A stretch of 64,000 bases of DNA from positions 229,812 to 293,811 of the forward strand of contig CALSPA010000005.1 in assembly GCA_943788115.1 (NCBI GenBank), given 5' to 3'. This document shows, piece after piece, positions 63,689-64,000 of this stretch. A model generated the notes under the pieces. The model saw only the letters and a program-made list of their open reading frames with translations, made no database searches and had not been told where the DNA came from. The translations under genes were made by a program, and so were the position numbers. This DNA is from an uncultured Flavobacteriales bacterium (GTDB lineage Bacteria > Bacteroidota > Bacteroidia > Flavobacteriales_D > Parvicellaceae). The first letter of the stretch is position 1, and every line of letters starts with the position of its first letter.

Positions 63689-63797
63689 TTAACGCAAATA
63701 GAGTTAATCAAAATTATAAAGATATTTTTTAGGATTTATTGTATTTAATATAAATAAAGTGTCGTTATAAGATTTAATTATTTTTCAATTAAAAATT

Positions 63798-63805
63798 TAA
63801 CTTTG
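63798..63805 (+). promoter_or_regulatory. Candidate -7 promoter element for panB
   Basis: TAACTTTG matches TAnnTTTG exactly and ends 19 bases before the ATG at 63825. No clear -33 element was found. Confidence 0.4.
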
Positions 63806-63824
63806 TTTTAAAATTTAAAAGACA

Positions 63825-64000
63825 ATGTCACAACATAAAGAAATTAAAAGAATAACAACTCACGTTCTTCAAGAAATGAAGGATAGAGGAGAGAAAATAT
63901 CTATGTTGACGGCATATGATTTTTCTATGGCTTCAATTGTGGATCAGGCTGGTATGGATGTTATTTTAGTTGGTGATTCTGCCTCTAACGTAATGGCTGG
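63825..64000 (+). CDS. panB: 3-methyl-2-oxobutanoate hydroxymethyltransferase, N-terminus (cut by window edge)
   Basis: The 58 visible codons give the PanB opening: [19 protein letters not shown], then [36 protein letters not shown], holding the LTAYD and VGDS active-site motifs (metal and ketopantoate binding). PanB adds a hydroxymethyl group from methylene-tetrahydrofolate to 2-oxoisovalerate in pantothenate synthesis. The rest lies beyond the right edge. Confidence 0.93.
   Translation, partial: MSQHKEIKRITTHVLQEMKDRGEKISMLTAYDFSMASIVDQAGMDVILVGDSASNVMA

Overview
The window is strongly AT-rich chromosomal DNA from a member of the Bacteroidota, most likely a marine-type flavobacterium (Flavobacteriales). 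The evidence is several secreted proteins with C-terminal type IX secretion (T9SS) sorting domains, a PorG/DUF6089 protein, PD40/OmpA proteins, a DUF5686 receptor, carboxypeptidase-like plus TonB-plug receptors, the gene order nadK-porG-uppS-bamA-ompH-ompH-murI, promoter -7 boxes of the Bacteroidota form TAnnTTTG, and little sign of Shine-Dalgarno sites. No rRNA, tRNA, CRISPR array, transposase or integrase gene was seen.

Layout. 1-707: start of a TonB-plug receptor cut by the window edge. 811-9100: two divergent operons. The leftward one holds a TonB receptor, a DUF5689 lipoprotein and a T9SS protein with an OB-fold-like region. The rightward one holds two DNase I-like phosphohydrolases and an Ig-like lipoprotein. 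Together they look like a surface system for a phosphate ester or nucleic acid. 9145-10613: hydrolase and pdxJ. 10690-18393: outer-membrane biogenesis block (CBS protein, nadK, porG, uppS, bamA, two Skp-like chaperones, murI). 18395-21881: gamma-carbonic anhydrase, Nfu, CDGSH, YceI, a short Crp-like protein and a TPR lipoprotein.

22045-26967 is the most unusual part. Five short imperfect palindromes lie between minus-strand genes. The outer end of each element is the reverse complement of the facing end of the next one, which is how integron gene cassettes and their attC sites are built. Three elements share an 8-base hairpin loop. The enclosed genes are a SEC-C/merC/folE operon (with a clear promoter and an overlapping palindromic operator), an outer-membrane protein, a T9SS protein, and a six-repeat zinc-ribbon nuclease-like gene broken by three single-base insertions. 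No integrase is visible, so this would be an integrase-less cassette cluster with a non-classical core.

26998-40659: a sortilin/BNR-repeat protein with two homopolymer frameshifts, paaZ, an unknown membrane-anchored protein, meaB, an ElaA acetyltransferase, an M13 peptidase, a MORN-repeat protein, a lipoprotein and a T9SS subtilase. 40660-45759: an operon of a FAH-family hydrolase, a DnaQ-like exonuclease and two PD40 proteins (one OmpA-type, PorE-like). 45796-56367: dehydrogenase E2, glycosyltransferase, recR, PLP decarboxylase, sodium symporter, DUF3050, pyrD and SulP. 56484-61091: a GT2/PAP2/GT39 operon for polyprenyl-linked sugar transfer, followed by a frameshifted pepD. 61088-63688: DUF5686 protein. 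63825-64000: start of panB.

Six single-base indels interrupt three genes, five of them within 25.9-27.5 kb. They may be assembly errors or real decay; reads are needed to decide.
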